This document shows, in pieces, positions 51,381 through 61,091 of a stretch of 64,000 nt of DNA. The position numbers and the translations under genes are program-made. The first letter of the stretch is position 1, and every line of letters begins with the position of its first letter. The notes under the pieces were generated by a model. That model did not search any database and was not told the origin of the DNA. It worked only from the letters and a program-made list of their open reading frames with translations. The stretch is from CAYXAA01 sp964462985 (GTDB taxonomy: Bacteria; Pseudomonadota; Alphaproteobacteria; Rhizobiales; Stappiaceae), in NCBI GenBank assembly GCA_964462985.1, contig CAYXAA010000004.1, positions 62,001 through 126,000 of the forward strand, read 5' to 3'.

Positions 51381-52358
51381 CTATCCGGCCAGGCCGACGA
51401 TCCCGGCCTCGCCCTTCTCGGTGCCGAAGGCAAGGCGCTCGCCGGCTCGGTCCCATGCAAGCGCCGAGACTGGCGATGCGCCGGGCCGGCGCAACAGCAC
51501 CTCCGCATTGTCCTCGAAGCGGGCCATCAGCACCATGCCATCGGAGTAGCCAATCGCCGCGACTTCCTCCTTGGGATGGCAGGCAACCGCCGTCACCATC
51601 GCATCCGAGCGCGGCCCAAGCTGCAGCGGCTGCTGGCCCATCGGTCCCCTAGGCCCGTGGAACGGCCAGACGATCGCGGCATTGGCACCGGAGGTGGCGA
51701 GATAACGGCCTTTTGCTGACCAACTCATCGACTTCACCTTGGTCGGGTAGCCGGTCATGCGCATGTCCTGGCCGTCGGGAAGGCGCCAGCCGTGCAACGC
51801 GTTCTCCTGCATGGCAGTGACCAGATACTTGCCGTCGGGCGAGAAGGTCGCAGCGCCATGTGCACCCTTCCAGGTGAGTTCCTGGGGCGGGGCCCCGGTG
51901 TTGACCCAGTAGAGCGTGGCCCCATCATAGCGCGCCACCGCGAGCCGCATGCCCTTGGGCGCAAAGGCGAGGCCGCCGACGGCGCGGGCGAGTTGAAATT
52001 CCTTCTCGGTGCCGTCAGCAAGACGAACCCAGGCGGTGCGGCCGGAGGCGAAGGCAACGGCGCCCTGCGGGCCGGCTACAACGAGGTCGATCCACTTGCG
52101 CGGCTTGACCGAAAGCTCCGTCGCAGCGCCGGCGGTGTCGACCCGGACAACGCGGCCGTCGGCTCCTCCGGTCAAGACGCTGCTCCCGTCCGGCGTCGGC
52201 ACGGCGGCGAGCAGGCCGTCACCATGGACCTTGGTCTCGCGGTCACCACCGGCGGGAAACTGCAGCGACCCGTCGCCCAAGGCGAAGACTGGCGCGTCTC
52301 CGAGGAAGGCGACGGCAACGATGAAGGCTCCATAGTCGAGCGGAGCAAGCGTCGGCAT
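51381..52358 (-). CDS. WD40 repeat protein
   Basis: A beta-propeller protein of about 325 residues without signal peptide. At least five WD40-like blades can be made out: GDGLLAAVPTPDGSSVLTGGADGRV, VGGLAFAPKGMRLAVA, GAATFSPDGKYLVTAMQENALHGW, VKSMSWSAKGRYLATSGANAAIVW, VTAVACHPKEEVAAIGYSDG and VSALAWDRAGERLAFGTEKG. These act as a protein-docking scaffold. It follows the CobW GTPase gene; a GTG at 52382 would overlap the GTPase stop, while the ATG at 52358 (MPTLAPLDYG) is the likely start. Such WD40-CobW pairs recur in alphaproteobacteria, so they may work together in metal handling. Confidence 0.8.
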   Translation of the reverse strand: MPTLAPLDYGAFIVAVAFLGDAPVFALGDGSLQFPAGGDRETKVHGDGLLAAVPTPDGSSVLTGGADGRVVRVDTAGAATELSVKPRKWIDLVVAGPQGAVAFASGRTAWVRLADGTEKEFQLARAVGGLAFAPKGMRLAVARYDGATLYWVNTGAPPQELTWKGAHGAATFSPDGKYLVTAMQENALHGWRLPDGQDMRMTGYPTKVKSMSWSAKGRYLATSGANAAIVWPFHGPRGPMGQQPLQLGPRSDAMVTAVACHPKEEVAAIGYSDGMVLMARFEDNAEVLLRRPGASPVSALAWDRAGERLAFGTEKGEAGIVGLAG

Positions 52359-52369
52359 TTTGACGTCGG

Positions 52370-53410
52370 TCACGCTTCGCACGCCTTGAACCCGTCTACA
52401 AGCGCACCTTCGTCCAGATCGCGACCGATGAACACGAGGCGGCTCTCGCGACGCTCACCCGGCTTCCATTCGCGTTGATGGTCGCCCTCCACGATCATGT
52501 GCACGCCCTGGATGACATAGCGCTGCGGGTCATCGCGGAAGGACAGGATGCCCTTGAGCCGCAAGATGTTCGGACCCTCGGTCTGGGTGATCTGGCTGAT
52601 CCAGCGGAAGAACGTGTCGTGCTTCAGGTCGCCGGCGGTCATCGACACCGACTTCACCGCATGCGGATGGTCATGGTGGTGGTGGTTATGGCCATGACCG
52701 TGATGGTGATGATCGTGATCGCAATCCGGACCACATTCGTGGTGATGCTCGCCCTCCTGGAGGAAATGCGGGTCGAGTGACAGGATACGGTCGAGGTCGA
52801 AGGCGCCGCGGTTCAGGACGGCACCGGGGTCAATGGCACAGCGCTCAGTGCGGTGCAGAACGGCGTAGGGATTGATGCCGTGGATCGTCTCCTCCACGGC
52901 ACGCAGTTCCTCAGCCGTTACGAGATCGGTCTTGTTAAGCAGAATGACGTCGGCGAAGGCGATCTGGTCCTCCGCCTCTTCCGTATCGCGCAGCCGCTGC
53001 AGCACGTGGCGGCAGTCGACCACGGCGACGACGGCGTCAAGCCTGGCGGCGGCGCGGACGTCGTCGTCCATAAAGAAGGTCTGGGCGACCGGTGCCGGAT
53101 CGGCAACGCCAGTGGTCTCGACCAGGATCGCGTCAATCGAATCCTTGCGCTTCATCAGGTTCTCCACCGTGCGGATCAGGTCGCCACGCACGGTGCAGCA
53201 GATGCAACCGTTGTTCATCTCGAAGATTTCCTCGTCGGATTCGACAAGGAGATCGTTGTCGATGCCGATCTCGCCGAACTCGTTGACGATCACCGCATAG
53301 CGGGTGCCGTGGTTCTCGGTGAGGATGCGGTTAAGCAACGTGGTCTTGCCGGCGCCGAGATAGCCGGTGAGTACGGTCACGGGGATCTTGTCTTCGGAGG
53401 TCGCGGTCAT
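52370..53410 (-). CDS. CobW/COG0523-type metal GTPase
   Basis: A 346-residue P-loop GTPase of the CobW/ZNG1 family, which delivers zinc or cobalt to target proteins. It has Walker A GYLGAGKTTLLN, the metal-site motif CxCC (GCICC), switch motif VETTGVADP and guanine specificity NKTD. A histidine-rich segment (HDHHHHGHGHNHHHH) follows CGPDCDHD in the linker, then a CobW C-terminal domain with FSFRDD-like GILSFRDDPQRYVIQGVH. The start at 53410 (MTATSEDKIPVTV) is chosen because upstream is Arg-rich shadow. Metal specificity is unsettled; zinc is most common for this subtype. It overlaps the WD40 region. Confidence 0.9.
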   Translation of the reverse strand: MTATSEDKIPVTVLTGYLGAGKTTLLNRILTENHGTRYAVIVNEFGEIGIDNDLLVESDEEIFEMNNGCICCTVRGDLIRTVENLMKRKDSIDAILVETTGVADPAPVAQTFFMDDDVRAAARLDAVVAVVDCRHVLQRLRDTEEAEDQIAFADVILLNKTDLVTAEELRAVEETIHGINPYAVLHRTERCAIDPGAVLNRGAFDLDRILSLDPHFLQEGEHHHECGPDCDHDHHHHGHGHNHHHHDHPHAVKSVSMTAGDLKHDTFFRWISQITQTEGPNILRLKGILSFRDDPQRYVIQGVHMIVEGDHQREWKPGERRESRLVFIGRDLDEGALVDGFKACEA

Positions 53411-53634
53411 GGTTTCCGTCTGGGTCTGAGGAGGCGGGGCCAATAGGCCATTCCGTCGTTGGCCCGCACTATAGCGCGCGGCGCGCCGGCGCAAAGGGCG
53501 AAGCGCACGCAACGATCGACCGATGCGCACAGTCTCACGCCGCAGCAGAAGAACAACGCGGGAACAATGGACCGGACGCCTTGTTTGAGGAAACCGCCTG
53601 GGCGGGATCACATGAAAAAGCAAGGAGGTTCCCT

Positions 53635-53964
53635 ATGACATCACGAATCTTGATCGCTGCCGCCCTGTCGTTCGGTCTCGGCACTGCTGCGTATGGCGCG
53701 GCCGGCGACACTTGGGGCGAACGGCTCACTGACATGTTCTTCGCCAATCCGGGTGACCATACTCTGCGGTCGGAGGAAGAGGTCCGCGCTAATTGGCAGG
53801 AGCTCTCGGCGGAGGAGAAGGCGCAGGTGCGGGCTGACTGCGAGGCCAATCGAATTGCCATCGCCACAGACCAGATGTCGACCGAAGGTTCCACCTCACG
53901 GGGCGAGGTTGACTCTGAGACCACCGGCAAGCTCTGCGGCTGGCTGGACGGCATGGAAGGCTGA
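53635..53964 (+). CDS. Small secreted acidic protein, unknown
   Basis: A 109-residue protein, preceded by a strong aaggaggt ribosome site. Residues 1-22 are a signal peptide ending in AYGA. The mature part is short and acidic, with WGERLTDMFFANPGDHTLRSEEEVRANW and ELSAEEKAQVRADCEANR; two cysteines (in ADCEANR and KLCGWL) may form a disulfide. No named family is recognised. A good terminator follows, so it is probably expressed on its own. The 224-base gap to the divergent CobW gene may hold a shared promoter. Confidence 0.8.
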   Translation: MTSRILIAAALSFGLGTAAYGAAGDTWGERLTDMFFANPGDHTLRSEEEVRANWQELSAEEKAQVRADCEANRIAIATDQMSTEGSTSRGEVDSETTGKLCGWLDGMEG

Positions 53965-54013
53965 TCCGCCGGCCCGTGTGCAGCCCGGCCGCCCTCAGGG
54001 CCGCAAATTTGGA

Positions 54014-54048
54014 CCTTCGGTCGGCCGGACCGGAGGTTCCTTTCTTTT
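54014..54048 (+). terminator. Rho-independent terminator
   Basis: ccttcggtc (54014-54022) and gaccggagg (54028-54036) form a 9-base stem with one G-U pair and a 5-base loop, followed by the T-rich ttcctttctttt at 54037-54048. It lies 50 bases after the small secreted protein gene and is the best intrinsic terminator in the window. Confidence 0.7.
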
Positions 54049-54080
54049 CCGGTGTGGGCATTGGTCCCGATAGCGAAGCG

Positions 54081-54377
54081 TCAAGCCATGATCAATGCGA
54101 GCCCGGCCGTCAGCATCGCGCCGACCACGGCGAAGCCGAACGCGGTTCTTTCCCAGCCGGCGAGCACGAAACCGAGTGCAGGCAGCGCGAACAGCACGGC
54201 AATCGCCGCCGTTATTACGGCGACGGCCTCCGCCAGGGCATTGCCGGCGGCGTCGGAAGACGCGGTTGCGGCGCCGTAAACGGCAAGCAGCGCCACCGCT
54301 CCGATCATCAGCGACAGGACGAGGGCCGCAATTCGCGGCGCCGACCAGCGGATTCTTGCAGGCGCGTCACTTGTCAT
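54081..54377 (-). CDS. Small three-helix membrane protein, unknown
   Basis: A 98-residue protein with three hydrophobic segments: about 18-38 (IAALVLSLMIGAVALLAVYG), 50-70 (VAVITAAIAVLFALPALGFV) and 78-96 (AFGFAVVGAMLTAGLALIMA). The start at 54377 (MTSDAPARIRW) is preferred over the upstream ATGs because of the polar N-terminus and gggggcaag before it. No family is recognised. It lies 71 bases downstream of the methyltransferase gene in the same direction and may be co-transcribed. Confidence 0.65.
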   Translation of the reverse strand: MTSDAPARIRWSAPRIAALVLSLMIGAVALLAVYGAATASSDAAGNALAEAVAVITAAIAVLFALPALGFVLAGWERTAFGFAVVGAMLTAGLALIMA

Positions 54378-54448
54378 TCTTGCCCCCAAAGCAGGTGGCA
54401 TCGCCTCGTGAAACCAGATTGCACCCGCATCTCGAAGCAATCAACGCC

Positions 54449-54907
54449 CTAAAGCAGGAATGGATAGCCGCCCTCGTGCTTCAGGAGCGCGATTTTGGTG
54501 TCGAGACCGCCCGCCCCGGAATACCCGCCAAGGCCGGTCGCCGACAGCACACGGTGACAGGGGATGATCACCGGGATGGGATTGGCACCGCAAGCCCGGC
54601 CGACCGGCTGACCGTAGGTGCCGAGCTCCCGGGCTATGTCGCCATAGGTGCGGGTTTGCCCGTATGGGATCGCCTGCATCGCCCTGAAGACTTCCTGGTA
54701 AAGCGCCTCGCCGGAAGGGGCGAGCGGCAAATCGAAAGTCTTGAGGAACCCGGAGAAGTAGGCCTCCAGTTGGGCCAGAGCCTCGCGCAGCAGCGGCGTA
54801 TCTGTCGCGGTCTCGGCCGGCTCGCCCCAGCTCACGCGTACGATTGCGCCTTCTCGCTCGGCGACCGAAAGACGTCCGACAGGCGTGTCGAGCGTGGCAG
54901 CGGGCAT
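54449..54907 (-). CDS. ogt: Methylated-DNA-cysteine S-methyltransferase
   Basis: A 152-residue DNA repair protein of the Ogt/AGT class. It transfers an alkyl group from O6-alkylguanine to its own cysteine. The suicide cysteine lies in IIPCHRVLSATG; upstream are YGQTRTYGDIARELG (helix-turn-helix) and VGRACGANPIPV. GGYSGAGGLDTKIALLKHEG is the canonical C-terminus. There is no Ada-type N-terminal domain, so it is a stand-alone repair enzyme. Start at 54907 (MPAATLDTPVG). Confidence 0.93.
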   Translation of the reverse strand: MPAATLDTPVGRLSVAEREGAIVRVSWGEPAETATDTPLLREALAQLEAYFSGFLKTFDLPLAPSGEALYQEVFRAMQAIPYGQTRTYGDIARELGTYGQPVGRACGANPIPVIIPCHRVLSATGLGGYSGAGGLDTKIALLKHEGGYPFLL

Positions 54908-55377
54908 GGGTGGTCCGTTTTGCAAGCCGATCGTTCCAAGCACGGGCCGAAACGGCGGAGCACAGTGCAGGTTATGTCGGCGCGCGGAGCGAGCCCGTCA
55001 AGGGTACCCCAAGTTGGGCGTGCACGCGTCATGCCGCCCTCATCATTCGCATCTCATCAGGCTGGCCCGGCATCTTGACCTCCGATAAAGAATTACGCCC
55101 GTCCTTTTGAAAGAGTATCCGTGGTCGCGACCATCTGTAGCCACGTTCCCGTCCCGATCCTTGCCTGTTTCGGCGTCGCAAAGCACTGCGCACCGCCGGT
55201 GGTCACGGCGTACGGGGGGCTTCGGCTTCTGCCTGACTTCCATCGCCGAAGACCGCCCTCACTGGAGGTGAGACTCTCTCGGCGCCCATGCCACCACGTC
55301 GCCAGACTCTCGGGGAACCCCTGGGGCCTGCGCTCGTAAACAGCGTCTGAGGCCGAAAGCCCGTCGGAGACAGCCAG
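54908..55377. promoter_or_regulatory. Divergent gap and possible structured leader
   Basis: 470 bases separate the divergent repair gene and SLC13 permease gene. No protein-coding frame is convincing. The 150 bases before the permease are GC-rich and rich in short complementary blocks, such as gtct/agac around ggccgaaagcc at about 55345-55372, right before the ATG. This could be a structured 5' leader. I could not match it to a known riboswitch. Confidence 0.3.
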
Positions 55378-57153
55378 ATGGACACCTTGTTTGCCGCATA
55401 TGGAGCCTACATCGCCCTGGCGATCGTCGTGCTCATGCTGGTCGGGTTCATGACAGAGCGCTACCCGCCGGAAGTCACAGCCGTCGGCGGAGCCGCACTG
55501 TTCCTGGTCTTCGGTTTCGTCGCGCCGGACCAGGCAATGGGCGTATTCTCCAATTCCGCTCCCATCACCATCGCCGCCCTGTTCGTGCTGTCCGGAGCGC
55601 TGGTCCGAACGGGCGTGCTCGACAGCCTCGCGAACCTCGTCATCGCGCGAGCGGAAAAGCGACCGACCCTTTCGATCGCGATGTTCCTTGTTGCAACCGT
55701 GATTGCCTCCAGCTTCGTCAACAACACGCCGATCGTCCTTGTCCTCATTCCCATCGTGGTGAGGCTGGCAGACGCGCTTGACATCGCCGCCACGCGGCTT
55801 CTCATCCCGCTCTCCTACGCCGCCATCCTCGGTGGCACCTGCACCTTAATCGGCACGTCGACCAACCTCCTCGTCGACGGCGTCGCGCGATCAGAGGGCC
55901 TCGACGCGTTTTCGATTTTCGAGATCACGCCCATAGGAATCATCGCTGCTGCAACCGGTACTGTCGTAATGCTGCTGCTCGGCCGACATCTTCTGCCGGA
56001 TCGGGAAACGAACGACGCCGTTCTCAGCGAAGAAGGGAAATTTCTTAGCGACATCACGATCCGGCGCGACGGCAGGTACACCGGCAAGAAGATCGGCTCC
56101 ATTGCCGAATTCGGCCGGTCCGGCATCGAGATCCGTGCCGTGCGCAGCGGTGGTGAGCTGGTGCGCGCCAACATCAAGGAACGCCAGTTGAAGAAGGGCG
56201 ACTCCCTGGTCGTTTACGCGACGACCTCCGAGTTGTTGACATTGAACGAGGATCCGGACCTGCGCGTCGGATTGCGCCGCGGGACGGAGCGGCTACCCGA
56301 TGCCGTCGCCGTCGAGGCGGTGGTTGCGCCGCATCATGCGAGCTCCGGCGAGCGCATCGCTGATCTCGCCCTCGGCCGCCGGTACGGGGTCCGGGTTCTC
56401 GGGGCGCACCGCCACCGGCACCAGCCCGGACCGGACCTTGAGAATGTCCGGCTGCGCGCAGCGGACAAGTTGTTGCTCGAGGGCCCGGCCGCCAACATGG
56501 ACCATCTCCTCGAAGAAGCCGACCTCGTTTCGGTTACTCGGCCGAGCGGCCGGTCCTATCGGCGCGGCAAGGCGCCGATGGCGATCCTTGCCCTGGCGGC
56601 AGTGGTACTGCTGGCTGCCATGGGCTTAACCGATATCGGCATCCTCGCAATGATTGCGGTTGCGGCCATACTGACCCTGCGCTGCATAGACGCGGAGGAA
56701 GCCTGGGGGTCGATCGACGCGTCGATCCTCGTGCTGATCTTCGCCATGCTGATCGTCGGCCAGGGTCTGGCCAACACGGGCGCCGTCGAGCTTGTCGTTA
56801 GTACGGTCCTGCCCTGGATCGCCGATATGCACCCGCTTGCGATCCTCGCGGCCTTCTACCTTCTGACATCCGTATTGACGGAGACCGTGACAAACAATGC
56901 CGTCGCCGTCCTCATCACTCCGGTCGCCATCGCCCTCGCCGAGCAGATCGGCGTCGACCCACGACCGTTCGTCGTCGCCGTCATGTTCGGCGCGAGCGCA
57001 AGCTTTGCCACGCCGATCGGCTATCAGACCAACACCCTGGTTTATGGCGCGGGCAACTACCGGTTCTCGGACTTTCTCAAGATCGGCTGTCCCATGAACA
57101 TCATCGTTGGGGCAGCAACCTGCGCTGCGATCTACGTGTTCATGCCATTTTGA
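55378..57153 (+). CDS. SLC13-family permease with RCK_C domains
   Basis: A 591-residue membrane protein of the DASS/SLC13-ArsB/NhaD superfamily. The first transmembrane half has FLVATVIASSFVNNTPIVLVLIPIV and IGTSTNLLVDGVA. A soluble loop (about 210-390) carries two TrkA-C/RCK_C-like domains (for example GRSGIEIRAVRSGGELVRANIKERQLKKGDSLVVYA). The second half has SVLTETVTNNAVAVLITPVAIA and FATPIGYQTNTLVYGAGNY. Members with the RCK insertion transport sulfate, di-/tricarboxylates or unknown anions. Substrate is not decided. No strong ribosome site before the ATG. Confidence 0.85.
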   Translation: MDTLFAAYGAYIALAIVVLMLVGFMTERYPPEVTAVGGAALFLVFGFVAPDQAMGVFSNSAPITIAALFVLSGALVRTGVLDSLANLVIARAEKRPTLSIAMFLVATVIASSFVNNTPIVLVLIPIVVRLADALDIAATRLLIPLSYAAILGGTCTLIGTSTNLLVDGVARSEGLDAFSIFEITPIGIIAAATGTVVMLLLGRHLLPDRETNDAVLSEEGKFLSDITIRRDGRYTGKKIGSIAEFGRSGIEIRAVRSGGELVRANIKERQLKKGDSLVVYATTSELLTLNEDPDLRVGLRRGTERLPDAVAVEAVVAPHHASSGERIADLALGRRYGVRVLGAHRHRHQPGPDLENVRLRAADKLLLEGPAANMDHLLEEADLVSVTRPSGRSYRRGKAPMAILALAAVVLLAAMGLTDIGILAMIAVAAILTLRCIDAEEAWGSIDASILVLIFAMLIVGQGLANTGAVELVVSTVLPWIADMHPLAILAAFYLLTSVLTETVTNNAVAVLITPVAIALAEQIGVDPRPFVVAVMFGASASFATPIGYQTNTLVYGAGNYRFSDFLKIGCPMNIIVGAATCAAIYVFMPF

Positions 57154-57246
57154 GTCGCAATGCCGAGCTGCCGCATTTGCATCAAACCGTTTCCGCTTCG
57201 GCGCTGCATGTTCTAGAACCGGCGGCCGGATAGTCCTGGGAGGAAC

Positions 57247-58428
57247 ATGATGCTCGAGACGATTGCTGGATTCGACCGAATCGGGGAAGAGAACGCCTTT
57301 GCCGTGTTGGCGCGGGCAACAGCTCTTGCCGCCGAAGGACGCGACATCATCAATCTGGGCATCGGACAGCCGGACTTCCGCACGCCCGAGCATATCGTCG
57401 AAGCAGCAGTGAAGGCGCTCCGTGACGGGCATCACGGCTACACGCCGGCAACCGGAATTCTCCCGCTGCGCGAGGCGGTCGCCGCCGATGTGGAAAAGCG
57501 AACCAGCGTGCAGGTGTCGCCGGACAACGTCCTGATCGTGCCAGGCGGGAAGGTGACGATGTTCACGGCCATCCTGATGTTCGGCGCGCCGGGTGTCGAC
57601 ATCCTTTACCCGGACCCGGGCTTTCCGATCTACCGCTCGATGATCGAATTCACAGGGGCACGGCCGGTGCCGGTGCCGATCCGCGAGGAAAACGGCTTCG
57701 CCTTCTCGGCCGAGGAGACCCTGACGCTGATCACGCCGCAGACGCGGCTGCTGATCCTGAATTCTCCTGCCAACCCGACCGGAGGCGTCACCCCGCGGGC
57801 GGAGATCGAACGGCTGGTTGCGGGCCTCGCCGACCATCCAAAAGTCGCCGTGCTCTCCGACGAGATCTACGGCCAGATGACCTATGACGGCGAGGCGCAT
57901 GTCTCTCTACTGGAGTTTGCCGAACTGCGAGACCGTCTGATCCTCCTGGACGGCTGGTCCAAGACCTACGCCATGACCGGTTGGCGCATGGGCTTCTCCG
58001 TCTGGCCGGACGCTTTGATGGACAACGCGCGCAAGCTCGCCGTCAATTGCTGGTCCTGCGTCAATGCGCCTGCGCAATTCGCGGGACTGGCGGCGCTGAC
58101 CGGCCCTCAGGATGCGGTAAGAGCCATGGTCGCGGAATTCGACCGGCGGCGGCAGGTGGTGGTCGAGGGGCTGAACGGCCTGCCGAACGTCACCTGCGCG
58201 ACGCCGAAGGGCGCGTTCTACGCCTTCCCAAACATTTCGGCGACCGGGTGGAAAGCAAAGCCCCTGGCTTCAGCGCTTTTGGAAGAGGCCGGCGTTGCCG
58301 TGATCGGCGGTCCGGATTTCGGCGTGCTCGGAGAAGGCTATATCCGGGTATCCTATGCCAATTCGACAGAGAATATCCTGCGGGCGCTGGACCGGATGCG
58401 CTCATTCTTGCAGGAAAAGAAGAAGTAG
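57247..58428 (+). CDS. Class I PLP-dependent aminotransferase
   Basis: A 393-residue aminotransferase of the aspartate/alanine aminotransferase type. It opens with RIGEENAFAVLARATALAAEGRDIINLGIGQPDF. GYTPATGILPLREAVA, LNSPANPTGG (179 region), SDEIYGQMTYDG and the PLP lysine K239 in DGWSKTYAMTGWRMG all are in place. ggaggaac precedes two adjacent ATGs (57247 and 57250). It follows the permease gene and is followed by a convergent hydroxyacid dehydrogenase. Substrate range is not resolved. Confidence 0.9.
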   Translation: MMLETIAGFDRIGEENAFAVLARATALAAEGRDIINLGIGQPDFRTPEHIVEAAVKALRDGHHGYTPATGILPLREAVAADVEKRTSVQVSPDNVLIVPGGKVTMFTAILMFGAPGVDILYPDPGFPIYRSMIEFTGARPVPVPIREENGFAFSAEETLTLITPQTRLLILNSPANPTGGVTPRAEIERLVAGLADHPKVAVLSDEIYGQMTYDGEAHVSLLEFAELRDRLILLDGWSKTYAMTGWRMGFSVWPDALMDNARKLAVNCWSCVNAPAQFAGLAALTGPQDAVRAMVAEFDRRRQVVVEGLNGLPNVTCATPKGAFYAFPNISATGWKAKPLASALLEEAGVAVIGGPDFGVLGEGYIRVSYANSTENILRALDRMRSFLQEKKK

Positions 58429-58651
58429 AGCTCCGAGTCCAAACGCTTGGCAAAGTGCGAAGGCAACTCCAGGAGGAGATGAATCGAAGGACGTTGGTTG
58501 CGAATGGCCTGAGCAACCGTCGTCCTGCCAATCTGCGGCGGGCGAGCAGCGCAAGGCAATGGGGCAGCAAATTCGCCAGATTGGTGGCAAAGCGCTCGAT
58601 CATCCTGGGATTTAAAGAGTTTCACTCCGGACAAGCGAGGTTGATCGCCGC

Positions 58652-59617
58652 TCACCCCTTCTGCGGCGTCTCCGCCACCGGGGTCAGCGCCCGCCCGGTT
58701 TCAAACCACGACGTCAGGTTGTCGACCACGAGCTGGCCCATGGCGTTGCGGGTGTGGACCGAGGCCGAACCGACGTGAGGAAGGAGGACGACGTTGTTCA
58801 TGGCGATCAACTCCGCCGGAACGTTGGGCTCGTCCTCGAAGACGTCGAGACCGGCGGCGAAGATCGTACCGCTCTGAAGCGCGGCGATCAGAGCGGCCTC
58901 GTCGACGACCGACCCACGGCCGACGTTGATCAGGATGCCACGCGGCCCGAGTGCCTCAAACACCTTCGCCCCGACCATATGCCGGGTTTCCTCGCCGCCG
59001 GGCGCGACCAGCATCAGCGTGTCGCAGGCCTCGGCAAGGCCAATGAGGCTATCATGATAGGCGTAGGGCACGTCCTGCTGACGCCGGCGGCCGTGATAGG
59101 CAATGGGCAAACCGAAGGCCTCGGCGCGCTGGGCGATCGCCTTGCCGATGCGGCCGAGACCGAGGATGCCGAGCGTGCGGTCGCGCAGTGTCGCATGGGT
59201 AAGCGGATAAGGGCCTTCGGCCGCCCAGCGCCCGGCGCGCAAGTAGCGCTCGGAGGCGGAGAGTTCCCGCACGGTCATCAGCAAGAGGCCGAGGGCCGTA
59301 TCAGCAACTTCCTCCGTCAACACGTCCGGGGTATTGGTGACAATGATACCCTTGGTGGCGCAGTAGGCGGCGTCGACGTTGTCGTAGCCGACGCCGAAAT
59401 TGGCGACGATCTCCAGCGCCGGGAGCCGGTCGACGAGCGCCTTGTCAACCACACCGTGACCGCCTGCGGCTAGCCCGCGGATCCTCGGCGCCACCTCAGA
59501 CAGCTTCGCATCCGCATCCGCCGCCTGCCACAAGCGATGGACAGTGAAGCGGGCTTCCAATGCCTCCATGACCGTCGGCATCAGCGGCTTGACCACCAGG
59601 ATTTCCGGTCGGCTCAT
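58652..59617 (-). CDS. D-isomer 2-hydroxyacid dehydrogenase
   Basis: A 321-residue NAD(P)-dependent dehydrogenase of the glyoxylate/hydroxypyruvate reductase type. The NAD motif is GILGLGRIGKAIAQR; the catalytic arginine lies in ILINVGRGSVVDE, the glutamate in DVFEDEPNV and the histidine in VLLPHVGSAS. ANFGVGYDNVDAAYC is the usual entry. The start at 59617 (MSRPEILVVKPLMPTV) follows agggaggaaag; a longer frame up to 60175 is rejected as it overlaps the sugar ATPase gene. It converges with the aminotransferase gene, and both could serve 2-oxoacid/serine-type metabolism. Confidence 0.9.
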   Translation of the reverse strand: MSRPEILVVKPLMPTVMEALEARFTVHRLWQAADADAKLSEVAPRIRGLAAGGHGVVDKALVDRLPALEIVANFGVGYDNVDAAYCATKGIIVTNTPDVLTEEVADTALGLLLMTVRELSASERYLRAGRWAAEGPYPLTHATLRDRTLGILGLGRIGKAIAQRAEAFGLPIAYHGRRRQQDVPYAYHDSLIGLAEACDTLMLVAPGGEETRHMVGAKVFEALGPRGILINVGRGSVVDEAALIAALQSGTIFAAGLDVFEDEPNVPAELIAMNNVVLLPHVGSASVHTRNAMGQLVVDNLTSWFETGRALTPVAETPQKG

Positions 59618-59908
59618 CTCTTTCCTCCCTTCGAACACGCTATCCATTCCGACGTCTGCCGCCCCTCCATCATTATTCGCGATGCGCCTGCGGCGCACGC
59701 TGAATGACGGCCCGGAGAGGGTTGTCCCAGGTCCCATAACTGACCCGCCGCACTTCGTAAATCGCCGCCAGGAGCATCCTTGACGGGAATTTCGCAATTT
59801 CAATCGATTTAAAAAATGCTTGACGATTGGTTCGACCATGCGATCATTCGGCCACGCGATGGACGGAGCGGCGCTCGAAACGCTCTGCCAGAGGGGACGG
59901 GAGAACTT

Positions 59909-60985
<1,077 letters not shown>

Positions 60986-61022
60986 GCGAGTGACATCGGT
61001 TGCAGCAATCATAAAGACACCA

Positions 61023-61039
61023 CGGCTGACGAACAGCCG
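61023..61039 (+). terminator. Short stem-loop between ATPase and binding protein
   Basis: cggctg (61023-61028) pairs perfectly with cagccg (61034-61039) around a 5-base loop, in the 106-base gap before the binding protein gene. Small and without a T run; an intra-operon processing site at most. Confidence 0.25.
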
Positions 61040-61091
61040 GGTGCACGAAGCCCATAAGGGCAATCCATGAGGGGAAGACTGGGAGGACGAG

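Noticed and set aside
56626..57900. Leftward 424-residue frame across permease and aminotransferase genes
   Set aside because: Antisense to two clear genes, no start signals, shadow composition.
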